DNA of 26,490 nucleotides from Phascolarctobacterium succinatutens CAG:287 (GCF_000434895.1 NZ_FR892775.1:1-26490), one strand, 5' to 3'; counted from the first letter of the stretch, positions 9,080-16,372 are shown. The notes: a model not told the origin generated them from the sequence alone. Numbers and translations are program-made.

Positions 9080-11290
9080 TTATATGCAGGAATTGCGCTC
9101 CTCAAACCTCTTTCTCAAAGAAATTATATCTGTCGCAAAGGCATACGTCCCATCACCCTTGCGCAGAGGATAAATCTCCTCCTGCAGCCACTGATAAAAC
9201 TCCCTGCTAAGCTCATCATTCAGCTGCCACTTGGCCTTTACAGCACCATGACGCAACGTAGCCTCAGCCACCCGGCGCAATCTTTTCCATTCGGAATAGT
9301 ACGCCAGCTTCAGCTTCGTCATAAAATGCCTGCTGTCCTCGATAACAAAGCCTTCAATATGCTGACCGTTATACAGATAATCCTCCTGCATAATCGTTTT
9401 CAGCCACGCCTGCAGTTCATCCCAAGACGTAAGCGTGCAAGCCTGCTCTTTAATCTCAACCTGCAGCTGCTCGCCCAAAGCAATCAGCTCCGCATACGGA
9501 CGATGCACAAAACTCAGCTCGTTTTCAATAATCTCCAGCAGTACAACCTGCGGCTTCCTGTATTCGATAATATGCGGGTCCATTTCCGGCTCAATGCACT
9601 CAAAGATAACCGAGCAATTATTAGTCTTAACAAAATCCTCCAAAAGCTGCATGCGCTCCTTAAGCTCCGCCGCCAAGGTGTTTTTGAAAATCTTCGCATA
9701 TAAGCCGTACATATCGCCCTTAGAGGTTACAAGCAGCTTTTTCTTTGCGTTGTCATAACCGACAATGCCTAAAAAACCATTAACCTTCACATAGGCCTGC
9801 ACCGGAAACTGCAAATTATGCCGCAATGCATTCAGCTTCGTTTCCGGGCGTTCATCAAGATTGAAGAATTTGTCATAGCTGCGTGCGACAATTTTTTCTG
9901 TCCGCTTGTTGATGTACAAGCCTCTTGCTTTGCAGGTAACATCATCCCATGCCTTGTTGTAAAAAGCGTCACGGGCAAAGTTAAAGGAAGAAATTACACC
10001 GAAGCTCTTCTCTTTAATCAACGGATTCCCGGCAAAGTTGGCCAAAAGCTGCTGCACATTCTCAATCTTAGCATTTGCTTTGCTGCCATTCGCGCCCTTC
10101 TTTTTATCAAGATACTCCAAAGCGTTACCGACAGTAACTACGGCAAAGCCATCCTCGCTAAGCTCCAGCGCTCGCAGCTGACCGCCCATTTCCACCGCTC
10201 CGTCCAGATTAAAGCAATGCTCGTTAACCTCCGCCGGCACACCCTCATAATTGCGGTGTCCGTGAACCTGATACTCGTTTGCAGCTGCGTGCTTGGCAAA
10301 AGACATATCAACATCCAAAGCATCCTCATACACGCCGGTGCCGTAAATCAGCTCCGCTGTTGCCACCAAGGATAAATTCTCCGGCATCCGCGCCAATCCG
10401 CCATGACTGACCAAAACCTTTTTCCCCTGATATGTATAGCAGAAGCACTGCGATAATTTCCTGTAAAAATTATATACAGCCTTCCTGCTCAATCCTGCTT
10501 GCGCCAGCTCCGGTGCCGTCTGCATGCGGAACTCCTTCGAAGCAATGCCATCCGGCAAGCCGTAATCCCGCAAGTTAGCCTCATGGTTGCCCTCAAGCAG
10601 TGTAACATTATCTAATGCGGCAAGCTGCAGCAGTAATTGCAGAACCTCGGCATTCTCGCTGCCTCTGTCAATGTAATCGCCAAGAAAAATATAGTAGTTC
10701 TGCGGATTTATTTCCTCTAAATATTCCTTCAGCGACTTATAGCAGCCATGAATATCACCGATATGAATTACCTTTTTATAAGCAGATAAATCGCGTGGCT
10801 TGTACCAAATTTGCGAAAGCTCCCCCGGTTTAATTACGGTAATGCTGGACGGAACCTTATTATCCGCCAGCTGAGCATACATTCTTTCAATAACATTTTC
10901 CGGAACCTGTTTGTATTCCTCACGCAGCATATTCCTTTTCTTTGCTTCCTCAATGGTAATATCAGTAAAATCAACCACATAAATGCGATATTTATACTCA
11001 TTGGCGAGCTTTTTATACGCAGTCATATCTCTGCCACGGATGTTGGTAGCATCCACAACCGTAAAGCAGCCACGCTTCATGCGCTCCTCCAGCGTCTGCA
11101 GCAAAAACGGCCACATCTGCTTGTCAAAATGCTGGCTGATGCACCATCTGCCTGCTTTGTCCAGCATCGGCGAAGCGTACAGCAGACGCAACACATCCGC
11201 GCTCAATGTATAAGGCTCCAGCCCCTGTTCCTTTATAAACGTGCTCTTACCGGAGCCCGGCACACCACGCATCAATAATAAAATTCTCAT
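9080..11290 (-). CDS. Polynucleotide kinase-phosphatase fused to an RNA ligase (Pnkp-type)
   Basis: Three domains are fused in one protein of 736 residues (numbers from the ATG). The kinase has P-loop GVPGSGKS at 9-16. The calcineurin-type phosphatase has GDIHGC 178-183, GDYIDRG 204-210, GNHE 234-237, SHGG 295-298 and HGH 343-345. The nucleotidyltransferase ligase has a KFFN element at 474-477, motif I KVNG at 502-505, motif III FEC near 563, motif IV EGFVI 646-650 and motif V KLK 659-661. Such enzymes phosphorylate 5'-OH ends, remove 2',3'-phosphates and seal RNA. The ligase resembles T4 Rnl1-type enzymes, and the protein is shorter than the Hen1-dependent Pnkp of clostridia (about 870 aa). 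A GTG at 11299 is in frame, but it lies inside the AAGGTGA ribosome binding site, so ATG 11290 is preferred. It follows the Thg1-like gene by 18 bases. Confidence 0.9.
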   Translation of the reverse strand: MRILLLMRGVPGSGKSTFIKEQGLEPYTLSADVLRLLYASPMLDKAGRWCISQHFDKQMWPFLLQTLEERMKRGCFTVVDATNIRGRDMTAYKKLANEYKYRIYVVDFTDITIEEAKKRNMLREEYKQVPENVIERMYAQLADNKVPSSITVIKPGELSQIWYKPRDLSAYKKVIHIGDIHGCYKSLKEYLEEINPQNYYIFLGDYIDRGSENAEVLQLLLQLAALDNVTLLEGNHEANLRDYGLPDGIASKEFRMQTAPELAQAGLSRKAVYNFYRKLSQCFCYTYQGKKVLVSHGGLARMPENLSLVATAELIYGTGVYEDALDVDMSFAKHAAANEYQVHGHRNYEGVPAEVNEHCFNLDGAVEMGGQLRALELSEDGFAVVTVGNALEYLDKKKGANGSKANAKIENVQQLLANFAGNPLIKEKSFGVISSFNFARDAFYNKAWDDVTCKARGLYINKRTEKIVARSYDKFFNLDERPETKLNALRHNLQFPVQAYVKVNGFLGIVGYDNAKKKLLVTSKGDMYGLYAKIFKNTLAAELKERMQLLEDFVKTNNCSVIFECIEPEMDPHIIEYRKPQVVLLEIIENELSFVHRPYAELIALGEQLQVEIKEQACTLTSWDELQAWLKTIMQEDYLYNGQHIEGFVIEDSRHFMTKLKLAYYSEWKRLRRVAEATLRHGAVKAKWQLNDELSREFYQWLQEEIYPLRKGDGTYAFATDIISLRKRFEERNSCI

Positions 11291-11308
11291 ATCAATCACC
11301 TTACTTAA

Positions 11309-12073
11309 CTAATACTTTGCAGCTAAAAAACTGCCTATAAATGCAGAATATTTTTCAGCTATCGGCAATTCATAATCTGCCTCAAAGCTCTTTCTTTTTA
11401 CAGATACTACTTTTTCTGAAATCGGATTGTAACCTTGACGAACATACTCCTTACTGTATATTCCAACGCCTCTTTTCTGCCATTGCGGCACGTCGTTGTA
11501 GTTTATATTCCTCGCAAAAAGAAGCTCATTTTTGAAGGCAATACTTTTCGCCCGCAAATACTGCGTAGCCTCATTCTTCGACATGCCTTCCTTACGCAAC
11601 GTCCAATAACACCAGGAGTTCAGCGCATTGCGATTTGCGTCCTCCTGCCGCCACAAAAAATAATCCTTCACGAGTTCAATGTTAGGCAAAGGCACAACCC
11701 TGCAATCAAAGCACACTGCCTTACCAAGCGCCAAGGAAAAATAACCGCTAGCCTCACCTGCTAATATAGTGTTTATTTTGCGTACTTTGTTAGCAAAAAC
11801 ACTATTATCGGGACTGAACAGCAAGGATATTTCATCACTTTCTGTATAACCGTACAAAACCTTGAAACCGCAATTCATAATATGCTTAGTTGTATCAACC
11901 ATCAAATCACGAAAACGCGTATCAAATGGTGCCTCAAATTTGCATATTTCACGCGTTAATTTAGTAAAACTGCGTCCGTCAAGTCTTGCTACTATATACA
12001 TTCCCGGAACTATATATTGATCAATGCTCTGTTCATATACTCGCATCCGTTTATCAAAATCATCAAATTTCAT
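11309..12073 (-). CDS. Thg1-like 3'-5' tRNA nucleotidyltransferase
   Basis: The 254-residue protein has the Thg1 catalytic palm. ARLDGRSFTKLT (29-40) carries the first metal-binding aspartate D32, and GYTESDEISLLF (75-86) carries D80 and E81. It also has the family's conserved WRQEDANRNALN segment (141-152). Eukaryotic Thg1 adds G-1 to tRNA-His. Bacterial Thg1-like proteins instead add missing 5' nucleotides to truncated tRNA by templated 3'-5' synthesis. The gene lies three bases after kptA and 18 bases before the kinase-phosphatase-ligase gene, so a 5'-end rebuilding role in tRNA repair is the natural reading. The ATG has GGAAGGAG upstream, inside the end of kptA. Confidence 0.92.
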   Translation of the reverse strand: MKFDDFDKRMRVYEQSIDQYIVPGMYIVARLDGRSFTKLTREICKFEAPFDTRFRDLMVDTTKHIMNCGFKVLYGYTESDEISLLFSPDNSVFANKVRKINTILAGEASGYFSLALGKAVCFDCRVVPLPNIELVKDYFLWRQEDANRNALNSWCYWTLRKEGMSKNEATQYLRAKSIAFKNELLFARNINYNDVPQWQKRGVGIYSKEYVRQGYNPISEKVVSVKRKSFEADYELPIAEKYSAFIGSFLAAKY

Positions 12074-12076
12074 TAT

Positions 12077-12625
12077 CTAAAGCTCCTTCCATTTCCGTAA
12101 AAATTTTCTTGGTACGCATTCTGTTAACCACACGCCGTTGGCCGACAGGTAAAACTTGTAGCCCGCTCTTGCCATCTCGCCCGCCAACACTGTGTAGATA
12201 AACGGCTCTCCATGTCTTTTGCCTACATTATGCGCTGTTTCGACATTCGCAGATAAATGCACATACAGCCTTTGCTTGGCGATAAGTCCCTGTCTGTTGA
12301 TGCCCGCAACATATTTAACGCCAGTCCCGTGATATAAAAGCTCCGGCGGCACAGCCTCCCGAAGCTCCACATCAACCTTCACGGAATGCCCTTGATTCGC
12401 TCTGATTCTTTTCTTATCCTCGCTGAACGCGAAACGCTGCTTGCCATCTTCGGCAACAATCTGCTCCAGCATAAGCATATTAAACGCTTCTATCCGGTTA
12501 AAGGCAACCAGCAGCGCCTCCACCTGCGCCCAACCATGCACATCCAGCTCAATGCCGACTGCTTGCGGTTTATGTCGCAGCACCAGCGCCAAAAATCTTC
12601 CCCATTCGTTTAAGCTCTTGCTCAT
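12077..12625 (-). CDS. kptA: RNA 2'-phosphotransferase (KptA/Tpt1 family)
   Basis: This 182-residue protein has the expected length and motifs. LRHKP (16-20, R17-H18), IRANQGHS (74-81, R75), LYHGTG (97-102) and GKRHG (135-139, R137) supply the Arg-His-Arg-Arg set used by Tpt1 enzymes. The family removes an internal 2'-phosphate from RNA onto NAD+, giving ADP-ribose 1'',2''-cyclic phosphate. In yeast and plants this completes tRNA splicing after a ligase that leaves a 2'-phosphate. In bacteria the substrate is usually unclear, but here the gene sits between a small protein and Thg1-like/ligase genes, which suggests work on ligated RNA. The start has AAGGTGGGG at good spacing and lies 14 bases after the preceding stop. 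The same upstream region ends in a terminator-like hairpin. Confidence 0.93.
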   Translation of the reverse strand: MSKSLNEWGRFLALVLRHKPQAVGIELDVHGWAQVEALLVAFNRIEAFNMLMLEQIVAEDGKQRFAFSEDKKRIRANQGHSVKVDVELREAVPPELLYHGTGVKYVAGINRQGLIAKQRLYVHLSANVETAHNVGKRHGEPFIYTVLAGEMARAGYKFYLSANGVWLTECVPRKFLRKWKEL

Positions 12626-12639
12626 AGCATTTCCCCACC

Positions 12640-12831
12640 TTATAAAAAAGCAGAACTCCCGAAACTATAGCCATAGTCCCCGGAGTTCTGCTTCTTCTTA
12701 CGATTATAAATTTTTGCCGAAGCCTTGACCTTGGTAATCGGCTTCACATTTCCCCAGTTGCCTCGTTTGGAGGCGTTGACTATCTTTTGCTGTTTTTTCG
12801 ACATTTTTTCATAGCTTACAAATCTTTCCAT
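12640..12831 (-). CDS. 63-aa basic protein heading the RNA-repair genes
   Basis: This gene has a near-ideal ribosome binding site (GGAGGA with eight bases to ATG 12831-12829) and leads the repair gene set. The protein is rich in Lys/Arg with a short SKKQQK stretch, a central KRGNWGNVKPITKV and a Lys/Arg tail (NRKKK), then a neutral Gly/Ser/Tyr C-terminus. High charge and small size fit an RNA-binding or ribosome-associated peptide, but I do not recognise a named family. The last 18 codons coincide with a 12-bp terminator stem, so the C-terminal sequence may be constrained by RNA structure rather than protein function. Confidence 0.7.
   Translation of the reverse strand: MERFVSYEKMSKKQQKIVNASKRGNWGNVKPITKVKASAKIYNRKKKQNSGDYGYSFGSSAFL
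12644..12693 (-). terminator. Terminator or attenuator inside the end of the 63-aa gene
   Basis: On the minus strand a perfect 12-bp stem AAGCAGAACTCC (12693-12682) / GGAGTTCTGCTT (12659-12648) is followed directly by four more T's (12647-12644) that run into the TAA stop of the 63-aa gene. An inner 5-bp stem ACTAT/ATAGT (12664-12668 and 12673-12677) extends it. It lies immediately before the kptA ribosome binding site, so full expression of the three repair enzymes must read through it. Whether this is regulated attenuation or fixed partial termination is inference. Confidence 0.7.
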
Positions 12832-12873
12832 ATGCTTATTCCTCCATTATCTGTTCTGTTTTATAAAAATAGT

Positions 12874-12905
12874 TTGCTGCTACGTTAATCTTAACACAGC
12901 AGCAA
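12874..12905. promoter_or_regulatory. 32-bp imperfect dyad between the WYL genes and the 63-aa gene
   Basis: TTGCTGCT (12874-12881) and AGCAGCAA (12898-12905) are perfect inverted arms, and the inner halves continue as GTTAA/TTAAC with few mismatches. It occupies the 103-base gap downstream of the second WYL gene and about 40 bases upstream of the 63-aa start. On the minus strand it is followed after four bases by TTTTT, so it could be a terminator or attenuator of the WYL transcript. It could equally be an operator for a WYL dimer. The sequence does not decide between these. Confidence 0.55.
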
Positions 12906-12934
12906 GCTATAATCATGGAAAAAAACATGCGCAC

Positions 12935-13879
12935 TTAAAATTCTGCGCTGCATTGCATTTGCTCCCTCAGCTTTTTCCTGATAAGCTCCTTAAATGCTTC
13001 CGGCTCACGCACCTTAACCGTCGGCCCGAAGCTCAACACACGAAAGAGCATTTCGGTTTCATCGCCCTTGTCGTATTGCACTGTCAGCAGGTAATGCGAC
13101 TCGTCCAGCTTTTCCGTTTCCTTCGCCAGGTCGGAAAAATGCATCAGTGCGCGCACCATCGTACCGCGTTCATCCTCAATTTCCAGAACAAGAGTCTGCT
13201 TGGCAAGCTCTCCCTTCTTCAAGATTTTTACATGCTCAACTATATCTCCCGCTTCTACGGATATTATCCTGCCTAAATTCAGCGTCACCTGCTTACGCTC
13301 GGCTATTGCCTGCAGGCGAAACTTATCATCCTTGGCCGAATATTCCAAAGACACCGGCACCAAATCCGTCCAGACGATAATCGTCCCCTTATTGCTCCGG
13401 TACGAAGCATTCATATAACGCTTTTCCCGCACGGCATGAAGAATTTCCCTAAAGTTTGCTCTGTATTTGGAATTGGTATAAGCATCGCCATCAACAAAGC
13501 GGTCGAAAAAGACAAACTGCTCCGGCCTGTACAAAGGCTCTACAGCCTGCAAAGCAGCCTGCTGCCTCGCAATCTCCTCATCAGAAAAGAATAAGCTGAT
13601 TTTTTCATCAAGCAGCAAGGTTTTCAGCCATCTTTTCTGCAGAGCGGTCAGGGGCATCGTCGGCTTATTTTTCAGCGGCGTCCCAAGCTCCGGCGTCAGC
13701 AGTTTCCATGTACCGTCAGCCAGCGCAGGCAAAAGCTGCAGCACACTGTCGCCATAGGCACCCTCACGGACGAGCTGCTGCATGCTTGCTGCAGACAGCT
13801 TTCCTTCAAGCGACTGCGTCAGCACCTTCGCCACAACATTATAATAGGTTCCGTAAACCTCACTGAACACTGTGCTCAT
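12935..13879 (-). CDS. WYL-domain regulatory protein (second of a tandem pair)
   Basis: The 314-residue protein has an N-terminal helical region (1-130) and a WYL-type Sm-like barrel at about 150-215. The barrel is recognisable from VPVSLEYSAKDDKFRLQAIA (173-192). A C-terminal WCX-like region follows. WYL domains bind nucleic acid or nucleotide ligands and usually sit in transcription regulators. No strong helix-turn-helix is evident here, so this member may act with its neighbour. Its start ATG follows the stop of the first WYL gene without a gap (TAAATG), indicating coupled translation and probably a stoichiometric partner. It lies directly upstream of the RNA-repair genes and is the obvious candidate for controlling them. 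Confidence 0.8.
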   Translation of the reverse strand: MSTVFSEVYGTYYNVVAKVLTQSLEGKLSAASMQQLVREGAYGDSVLQLLPALADGTWKLLTPELGTPLKNKPTMPLTALQKRWLKTLLLDEKISLFFSDEEIARQQAALQAVEPLYRPEQFVFFDRFVDGDAYTNSKYRANFREILHAVREKRYMNASYRSNKGTIIVWTDLVPVSLEYSAKDDKFRLQAIAERKQVTLNLGRIISVEAGDIVEHVKILKKGELAKQTLVLEIEDERGTMVRALMHFSDLAKETEKLDESHYLLTVQYDKGDETEMLFRVLSFGPTVKVREPEAFKELIRKKLREQMQCSAEF

Positions 13880-15127
13880 TTACGCTTCACCTGCTTTCTT
13901 CACGCCATACATTGCGTACACCTCAGCCAAATCCTGCCAAAACTTTTCTGCCACATCCTTATTGCTGCAGGAAAAGCTTTCAATACGGCCGATAAAGGTA
14001 CGCAGCCAGGGCAGCATTTCGCCTGCATCATGCACATCGGCAATAAAACGATAATGCTCAGCATCTGTTTTTTCCACTCGTCCGCAGCGCTTTTCCCGCT
14101 TCAGACATTGCAGAATATACGGCTCGTCACTGCTGATGCGCACTACAAGCTCCACATGCTCCAAAGCATCAGCAGGCCCTCTGTTCATAGATACGCCCCA
14201 CAAATGCTGCTCCATCTGCTCAGCCATGGCGCAAAACTTGTCATAATCACGCACGTCCTTCGCTTCCAGAACACGCTCCAGATTATCCAGACGGCAGAAA
14301 ATAATCCTATGCGCCTTAAAGAACCAGCACATCACATAACGCCGGCCGCTTTGCGTGCTTACATAAATCTTCAGCGGCAGCACGCGGAAAGATATATTAT
14401 TGCCTTTGGAAGAACAGCTTTCAATACGCACACACTGCTTGTGCTCCATCGCCGCCAGTAAATCAAGCAGCACATCACTCTCCAAGGCATGCAGCAGATA
14501 ATGATGCTTATAGGAAAATACACTGCTGCCAGCAGCAAACTTATCCTCTATAAAGCTGCCCACAACACCTATCTGATTCGTTTCGGCAAAAAAGCTCACG
14601 GCATCGTGCCAAGCATCTAAATCGACCTCATCCCTGCTGCGCTCATAATATAATTCCCGCCCGCACTTTTCATTTTCTATTAAACCAAGCTCTGCATATT
14701 CTGCCAATTTCTTGCGCACAGTGGAAATATCCAGCGCCACTGGTTCGTCAAAACAAGATAAATACGCTGCATCCAGCCTTTCCATAAGCTGACGCAGAGT
14801 AAATTTTTCACCAGGCTGCAAAATATCCAGCAGGAAAAAATGCAGCATGATATCATTAGCCGTAAAGCTCTTGGCTTTTAATGCTTTATAAAAAGGATTA
14901 TGCCGGATTTTTCTGCTGTCTACGGAAATAAAGCAGTTCTTACCGCCGGCATTCTGGCGGAAATACATATACTCACCCAGCCAGCTTTCAATGCGTCTGC
15001 GCTCATTGTCATAGCTGCGAGCGCTTTTATCCGCAAAATCAGCTCTGCTCTTAAAGCCAAAGACATAAAAATCACGCATCAGCTGCCGTATATTATCAAA
15101 GTTTTTTATTAACTCATTAAAAGCCAC
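13880..15127 (-). CDS. WYL-domain transcription regulator (first of a tandem pair)
   Basis: This 415-residue protein has a winged-helix-like region (about 100-160). Its WYL domain is visible as VLPLKIYVSTQSGRRYVMCW followed by RIIFCRLDNLERV (about 249-286). A C-terminal WCX region (about 320-407) completes it. An in-frame GTG at 15136 abuts the AAAGGAGG ribosome binding site (15144-15137) and cannot be used. The GTG at 15127 is nine bases from it and is chosen. Tandem WYL regulators with effector genes downstream are a known arrangement in bacteria, where the WYL domain senses a ligand such as single-stranded nucleic acid. Sensing of RNA or tRNA fragments here is inference. Confidence 0.82.
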   Translation of the reverse strand: MAFNELIKNFDNIRQLMRDFYVFGFKSRADFADKSARSYDNERRRIESWLGEYMYFRQNAGGKNCFISVDSRKIRHNPFYKALKAKSFTANDIMLHFFLLDILQPGEKFTLRQLMERLDAAYLSCFDEPVALDISTVRKKLAEYAELGLIENEKCGRELYYERSRDEVDLDAWHDAVSFFAETNQIGVVGSFIEDKFAAGSSVFSYKHHYLLHALESDVLLDLLAAMEHKQCVRIESCSSKGNNISFRVLPLKIYVSTQSGRRYVMCWFFKAHRIIFCRLDNLERVLEAKDVRDYDKFCAMAEQMEQHLWGVSMNRGPADALEHVELVVRISSDEPYILQCLKREKRCGRVEKTDAEHYRFIADVHDAGEMLPWLRTFIGRIESFSCSNKDVAEKFWQDLAEVYAMYGVKKAGEA

Positions 15128-15186
15128 GGCCAGCACCCTCCTTTCGCAGCAATTCCGCTAAACAGTATTCCCAAAAATACGCTGAT

Positions 15187-15236
15187 AATTCAGTGTTGCT
15201 TTTTTACTTAAGCACTGATTTATCCTTAGTATATCA
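15187..15236 (-). promoter_or_regulatory. Extended -10 promoter and dyad ahead of the WYL operon
   Basis: The minus strand reads TGATATACT (15236-15228), an extended -10 box, about 100 bases before the WYL start. No good -35 lies at 17 bases, although a TTGACA occurs 27 bases upstream. Downstream in the leader, AATTCAGTG (15187-15195) and CACTGATTT (15213-15221) form an inverted repeat matching at 8 of 9 positions. It could be an operator for autoregulation or a leader hairpin. Confidence 0.4.
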
Positions 15237-15329
15237 CACACCAACGACAGATTTTGTCTATGTCAAATAAGTGAATACACTCTAAAATAAAAAAGTAAAT
15301 ACGTTTTTTTCTGCGTTACAAGCAACAAG

Positions 15330-15382
15330 AAAAGCGCAGCTATCAGCATACTTTATGCATGTATAACAGCTACGCTTTTTTT
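15330..15382. terminator. Bidirectional two-part terminator hairpin
   Basis: An outer stem built from AAAGCG.AGCT and AGCT.CGCTTT encloses an inner hairpin GCATA/TATGC and is followed by seven T's on the plus strand. It lies downstream of the small secreted protein gene on the minus strand. It shares the GCAGCTATCAGCA segment and the architecture with the terminator at 24143-24195, so the two belong to one family. Confidence 0.65.
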
Positions 15383-15445
15383 GCCATTGATAAAAACTTG
15401 CGCACTTGCGAGCTTAAAGTTTATGTGCGGATTTTGCCGAAAGCC

Positions 15446-15694
15446 TCAGCCCTCATCCTTGATATTTTCTATTTCGTCCTGCACATCATTACGCCGCTCT
15501 TCCAAATCGTCATAGCTTTCACCGTTAGCCTGTCTTTCCGCTATTTCATCCTCGATATCGGACTTTTCTTCTTCCAGATCCAAAAGCTCTTCTCTCGAAG
15601 CATACGCATAATTATCTTGAGGAAAAACAAGCGGCAAGAAAGCAAACAATGACATTATCAGCAGCGCTTTAGCTATAATACTTTTTATTTTCAT
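15446..15694 (-). CDS. Small secreted acidic coiled-coil protein
   Basis: From ATG 15694 the protein has 82 residues. A signal peptide with a lysine-containing start, a hydrophobic core (about 6-24) and a likely AYA/S cleavage site near residue 32 is followed by a highly acidic segment rich in Glu, Asp and Arg, predicted as one helix or coiled coil. GGGGTG lies about seven bases upstream. An upstream in-frame TTG (15709) would overlap that site and is less likely. No enzymatic motif is visible and I recognise no family. It stands alone, with a terminator downstream. A cell-surface or periplasm-like role is inferred from the signal peptide only. Confidence 0.6.
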   Translation of the reverse strand: MKIKSIIAKALLIMSLFAFLPLVFPQDNYAYASREELLDLEEEKSDIEDEIAERQANGESYDDLEERRNDVQDEIENIKDEG

Positions 15695-15761
15695 AATTAC
15701 ACCCCACAAAAATTTATCCTAAAAGCGTTTTGCAAAATTCAGCTGACATATAAGTTATTCT

Positions 15762-15885
15762 TTACCACTCCAAGGTCAGGCCAACGCCAACCTCATGTAC
15801 AGGCAGCTGCGCATGCAAAGCAAATTTTGCCGCCAGATTAGTACAATGGCTAGGTGTTGTTATCTGCAAGGACTACCAGTTTCAT
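15762..15885 (-). pseudogene. Remnant of a metallo-beta-lactamase-fold hydrolase gene
   Basis: An AAGGAG ribosome binding site and ATG (15885) start MKLVVLADNNT, a typical opening of MBL-fold hydrolases of the COG1237 type. The frame then stops at TAG. In another frame, directly afterwards, PSHCTNLAAKFAL and PVHEVGVGLTLEW match the conserved C-terminal end of the same family. About 200 residues between the two ends are missing. This looks like an internal deletion with a frame change, leaving a 124-base scar. The family assignment rests on recognition of the two ends, not on a search. Confidence 0.6.
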
Positions 15886-16111
15886 TAGCATTCTCCTTAT
15901 TTTCCTTATTATATTAATTATATCATGCTTGTATAAATCATAACACATGAATCAAAAATGAAAAGCCATAAACCTCAAAACATCTTCAGCTAGGAACTTT
16001 TCAGCCAACAACTTTTTGAATGCCACGCACAGTTTTAAGAAATCATATACTTTTTGTTTACTCTTAAACTCGTTGACAGCAAAAAACTTGCCTGCTAAAC
16101 TATATTTGAAA
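15886..16111. other. Non-coding stretch with weak coding trace
   Basis: Bases 15886-15950 are AT-rich. From 15955 to about 16105 the minus strand has an open frame whose C-terminal 50 residues (hydrophobic/Lys pattern, ending RFMAFHF) look protein-like. It has no ribosome binding site and runs into hairpin repeats upstream. It may be a gene relic; I do not call a gene. Confidence 0.3.
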
Positions 16112-16184
16112 GGAATTTCTTCTTCCGAAGAATTTCCTATCCCGCCATCTTTCAGGGAAGCTGTCTCTGGGATGGCGGGATTTT
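16112..16184. repeat. Two adjacent strong hairpins
   Basis: The first is GGAATTTCTTC / GAAGAATTTCC (16112-16137) with a 4-nt loop and one mismatch. The second is a perfect 10-bp stem TCCCGCCATC (16140-16149) / GATGGCGGGA (16171-16180), extended inside by CAGGGA/TCTCTG and followed by TTTT on the plus strand. The second is a good intrinsic terminator for plus-strand transcription, although no plus-strand gene ends here. They resemble extragenic palindromes. Confidence 0.6.
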
Positions 16185-16214
16185 CAAGGTATATTGAGTG
16201 AAGGCCTCGCGGAG

Positions 16215-16372
16215 TCGACGTCTTTTTAGACGCCTGCCGTGTTATGGATTCACTTAATAAAAGGATGAGCCTGCAAGCCATGGTTCCTGTTAAAAACAGG
16301 AGTAACCACGGTTTGAAGCTCATCCTTTATTTTGTAACTATGACATGCTGCTTTACTTAGCTGCAGCACTTA
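16215..16372. repeat. Dispersed hairpin repeat, copy 1
   Basis: The core is a 69-nt hairpin (16259-16327) with an 11-bp perfect outer stem AAAGGATGAGC/GCTCATCCTTT. The middle stem is imperfect and the apex is CCTGTT/AACAGG. Left flank GTTATGGATTCACTT is shared with copy 2, and right flank AACTATGACAT plus CTGCTTTACT is shared with copy 3. T-rich tracts follow on both strands. The element is non-coding in copies 2 and 3, so the open frame crossing it here is not a gene. Confidence 0.75.

Noticed and set aside
8945..9703. Plus-strand open frame of 252 codons
   Set aside because: It lies antisense to the ligase domain of the kinase-phosphatase-ligase gene, has no recognisable domain and no ribosome binding site.
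15952..16323. Minus-strand open frame of 123 codons
   Set aside because: Its first half is the hairpin repeat and palindromes, which carry stops or frameshifts in copies 2 and 3, and there is no ribosome binding site.
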